This document shows positions 60,384-64,000 of a stretch of 64,000 nucleotides of DNA, one piece after another. Numbering within the stretch: the stretch's first letter is position 1; every line of letters begins with the position of its first letter. Made by a program: the position numbers and the translations under genes. The stretch is from Prauserella marina. Lineage in GTDB: Bacteria > Actinomycetota > Actinomycetes > Mycobacteriales > Pseudonocardiaceae. A model generated the notes under the pieces. That model saw only the letters and a list, made by a program, of their open reading frames with translations, ran no database searches and was not told the DNA's origin. Location of the stretch: assembly GCF_002240355.1 (NCBI RefSeq), contig NZ_CP016353.1, positions 5,743,001 through 5,807,000 of the forward strand. The letters run 5' to 3'.

Positions 60384-60998
60384 ATGGCAGCGACGGTGCA
60401 GAACGTGGTGACGTCAGGTGTTTTCGAACTCGACGGCGGGTCGTGGGAGGTCGAGAACAACGTGTGGATCGTGGGCGACGACAAGGAGGTCATCGTCATC
60501 GACGCCGCGCACGACGCGAAGCTGATCGCCGACGCCGTCGGCGGCCGAGCGGTCAAGGCGATCGTCAGCACGCACGCGCACAACGACCACGTCAACGCCG
60601 CACCCGAACTGGCCCGGCTCACCGGAGCACCGATCTGGCTGCACCCCGACGACCGCGTGCTGTGGGACCTCACCCACCCCGGAAGGGCTCCCGAAGCGGA
60701 ACTGGCCGAGGGGCAGGTCATCAGCGTCGGCGGTACGGAACTGAAGGTCATTCACACACCGGGACACGCCCCGGGAGCCGTGTGCCTCTACGCGGCCGAT
60801 CTCGGAGCCGTGTTCGCGGGAGACACCCTTTTCCACGGTGGCCCCGGCGCGACGGGCCGGTCCTACTCGGACTATCCGACCATCGTGGCCTCCATCCGCG
60901 AGAAGCTGTTCGCGTTGCCCGACGAGACGACCGTGCACACCGGTCACGGCGAACACACGACGATCGGCGCGGAGAAGCAGGGCTCAGCCGGCTGGTAG
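60384..60998 (+). CDS. MBL-fold metallo-hydrolase
   Basis: A 204-residue metallo-beta-lactamase-fold protein. STHAHNDHVNAAPELA carries HxHxDH near residue 60, TPGHAPGAVCLYAADLGAVFAGDTLFHGG carries the next His and bridging Asp, and VHTGHGEHTTIGAE the last His. This is the glyoxalase II-like subgroup of actinobacterial hydrolases; some act on S-thioesters of low-molecular thiols such as mycothiol. The substrate is unproven. Follows ligB after 17 bases, so co-transcribed. Its end overlaps the next convergent gene by 15 bases. Confidence 0.88.
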   Translation: MAATVQNVVTSGVFELDGGSWEVENNVWIVGDDKEVIVIDAAHDAKLIADAVGGRAVKAIVSTHAHNDHVNAAPELARLTGAPIWLHPDDRVLWDLTHPGRAPEAELAEGQVISVGGTELKVIHTPGHAPGAVCLYAADLGAVFAGDTLFHGGPGATGRSYSDYPTIVASIREKLFALPDETTVHTGHGEHTTIGAEKQGSAGW

Positions 60999-61394
60999 TG
61001 CGCGCTGCGCGATGCCGAAGGGATTGTCGATCACGTATCGCCAGAAGCCGTCGGCTCCGCGTCTGGCGACGTCGGTCGCCGTTCCCTCGACCGGGTCCGG
61101 CTTCGCGGCGATGACCCAGTCGACGATCAGCAACGCCAGTTCACCAGCGACCTCGATCCTTCGTGGCCTGACGGTGATCGACCCGAGCGCCATCAGCCTG
61201 ACGTTGTTCGCGTGCAGCCCTTCGCGAGTGACCGTCACCCCGTCCCCGCGCACCAGCACGGCATCCGGCTCGTAGAGCGCTTCGGGGTTACCGGCGTTGA
61301 ACGCGGCCTCGAACGCGAAGGGGTGGTCATGCGGGTCGGTTGCCAGTCGCGCCGTTGGCACACTGGAGTCGTGGTTGTTGTGATCGATGCTCAT
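60984..61394 (-). CDS. SnoaL/NTF2-like (DUF4440) protein
   Basis: About 136 residues from the ATG at 61394 (MSIDHNNHDSS). FAFEAAFNAGNPEALYEPDAVLV and GLHANNVRLMALGSITVRPRRIEV then LLIVDWVI and FWRYVIDNPFGI give the cone-shaped NTF2 fold pattern of DUF4440 proteins. Function unknown; relatives bind small molecules or act as isomerases. Divergent from a HxlR-type regulator by 39 bases, which may control it. Confidence 0.75.
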   Translation of the reverse strand: MSIDHNNHDSSVPTARLATDPHDHPFAFEAAFNAGNPEALYEPDAVLVRGDGVTVTREGLHANNVRLMALGSITVRPRRIEVAGELALLIVDWVIAAKPDPVEGTATDVARRGADGFWRYVIDNPFGIAQRALPAG

Positions 61395-61433
61395 CAGGCA
61401 AGCCAACACGGCTCCGGCGAAGGTCACCAAACG

Positions 61434-61802
61434 GTGAGTGACGGCTTCGACCCGGAACTGGTTCCCGACGCGAGGGGCGCGACCCGCAGGCCGGAACCGG
61501 AGTGTCCCGTCGAGGTCGCACTCGCCGCGATCTCGGGACGCTGGACGACACTGGTCCTGAGGGAACTGACCGCCGGTCCGCGCTCCTTCGGCGAGCTGCG
61601 AGCGGCGCTACCGACGGTGTCCGCGAAGGTACTCACCGACAGGTTGGCCGAACTGACCCGAAGAGGGCTCGTCGGCAAAGAGGTGCACGCCGGTTTTCCC
61701 ACCAGGACGTCCTACCAGCTCACGACCGCTGGCAAACGTTTGCGTCCGCTGCTCGTCGAACTGTACCGAACAGGTGCGGCACTACTGGCCGAAACCACGT
61801 AG
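61434..61802 (+). CDS. HxlR-family regulator
   Basis: About 122 residues from GTG 61434. CPVEVALAAISGRWTTLVLREL, GPRSFGELRAALPTVSAKVL and TDRLAELTRRGLVGKEVHAG are the HxlR winged helix, with the N-terminal Cys that often senses aldehydes or redox stress. The open frame extends upstream with no likeness. Divergent from the NTF2-like gene. Confidence 0.85.
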   Translation: MSDGFDPELVPDARGATRRPEPECPVEVALAAISGRWTTLVLRELTAGPRSFGELRAALPTVSAKVLTDRLAELTRRGLVGKEVHAGFPTRTSYQLTTAGKRLRPLLVELYRTGAALLAETT

Positions 61803-61807
61803 GCTGA

Positions 61808-63253
<1,446 letters not shown>

Positions 63254-63273
63254 CGGCCCCTCCGCGACGCGCC

Positions 63274-64000
63274 TCAGCCGTGGTGTTCCAGCATCTCGGT
63301 GACCAGTGCCGCGATGGGCGAGCGTTCGGAGCGCGTGAGGGTCACGTGCGCGAACAACGGATGCCCCTTGAGTTTCTCGATCACGGCGGACACCCCGTCG
63401 TGCCTGCCGACGCGGAGGTTGTCGCGCTGGGCGACGTCGTGGGTCAGCACGACCCTCGACGCGGTTCCCAGCCGCGACAACACCGTCAGCAGTACGTTGC
63501 GCTCCAATGACTGTGCCTCGTCGACGATGACGAACGCGTCATGCAGCGAGCGGCCCCTGATGTGGGTCAGCGGGAGAACCTCCAGCATTCCCCTGTCGAA
63601 GACCTCGTCCAGCACCTCCTGGCTCACCAGCGCGCCCAGGGTGTCGAAGACGGCCTGCGCCCACGGCTGCATCTTCTCGCTCTCCGAGCCGGGCAGGTAG
63701 CCGAGGTCCTGCCCTCCCACGGCGTACACCGGCCTGAACACCACCACCTTGCGATGCATCCGGCGTTCCATGACCGATTCGAGACCGGCGCACAGGGCGA
63801 GCGCCGACTTGCCGGTACCCGCCCTGCCACCGAGCGAGACGATGCCGACGTCGGGGTCGAGTAGCAGGTCGAGTGCGATGCGTTGCTCGGCGGAGCGGCC
63901 GTGCAGACCGAATACCTCCTTGTCGCCGCGCACGAGCCTCGCCTGCTTGTCGGGAGTGATCCTGGCCAGCGCGCTCGCCGTCCCCGCGAGCAACCGCAAT
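63274..64000 (-). CDS. phoH2: PhoH2-like ATPase, C-terminal part
   Basis: The PhoH domain of a protein whose N-terminus lies beyond the window. [17 protein letters not shown] is Walker [21 protein letters not shown] and [17 protein letters not shown] (Walker B) are typical PhoH. The stretch before, [24 protein letters not shown], is the usual linker between PIN and PhoH domains in PhoH2 (Rv1095), an RNA helicase/RNase, so a PIN domain is expected upstream. Converges on guaB1. Confidence 0.88.
   Translation of the reverse strand, partial: LRLLAGTASALARITPDKQARLVRGDKEVFGLHGRSAEQRIALDLLLDPDVGIVSLGGRAGTGKSALALCAGLESVMERRMHRKVVVFRPVYAVGGQDLGYLPGSESEKMQPWAQAVFDTLGALVSQEVLDEVFDRGMLEVLPLTHIRGRSLHDAFVIVDEAQSLERNVLLTVLSRLGTASRVVLTHDVAQRDNLRVGRHDGVSAVIEKLKGHPLFAHVTLTRSERSPIAALVTEMLEHHG

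Overview
The window is high-GC actinobacterial DNA, most likely from a member of the Pseudonocardiaceae (Prauserella, Saccharomonospora or Amycolatopsis type). The signs are very GC-rich codon use, frequent GTG and occasional TTG starts, many ATGA/GTGA overlaps, and a backbone that recalls the M. tuberculosis segment Rv1095-Rv1166: phoH2, fum, glpX, xseB, xseA, an Rv1109c-like gene, ispH, ychF, phhB, mutT2, typA, lpqW. That synteny is from memory of the Mtb map, not a search.

Left chromosomal part (1-22690): an oligopeptide ABC transporter (binding protein, OppB, start of OppC), an LpqW-like lipoprotein with TypA, a tiny Lys/Cys-rich protein behind a possible iron box, a Nudix hydrolase, and a two-component system divergent from a LolA-like protein plus ABC exporter. 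Next comes a thiamine ABC operon under a TPP riboswitch whose output is a perfect hairpin burying the Shine-Dalgarno, then a pterin dehydratase and small membrane proteins. It ends in an accessory patch with two toxin-antitoxin loci (Doc-type and AbiE-type). In both, the antitoxin reads intact and the toxin is broken.

Mobile element (22691-36437): a 13.7-kb actinomycete integrative and conjugative element (AICE) of pSAM2 type. It carries a KorSA-like GntR repressor, a Pra-like activator, a run of tiny coupled ORFs, TraB, Spd-type membrane proteins, a HUH replication initiator, Xis and a tyrosine integrase. It is bounded by a 15-bp direct repeat inside the 3' end of ychF, and either copy gives the same C-terminus and stop. 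Paired TGACGAAC repeats one helical turn apart lie just inside both ends and are likely integrase or Xis arm sites. The left third is cargo of more AT-rich base composition: a three-TM protein, a divergent small DNA-binding protein and unknown ORF around a palindromic operator, and an AlbA_2 (Schlafen-like) ATPase. A 440-bp non-coding block rich in long inverted repeats follows and is a candidate transfer or replication origin.

Right chromosomal part (36419-64000): ychF, an Ada-AlkA fusion, SbcCD, RmuC and a DUF6542-like membrane protein. Then a 0.8-kb non-coding stretch, ispH, an Rv1109c-like protein, xseA/xseB, glpX and a secreted trypsin-like protease. It closes with a ferredoxin/thioredoxin-type reductase, fumC, several regulators with visible operators, a DMT exporter, an ATP-dependent DNA ligase (LigB type), a metallo-hydrolase, GuaB1 and the C-terminal part of PhoH2. 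No tRNA, rRNA or CRISPR array was found.
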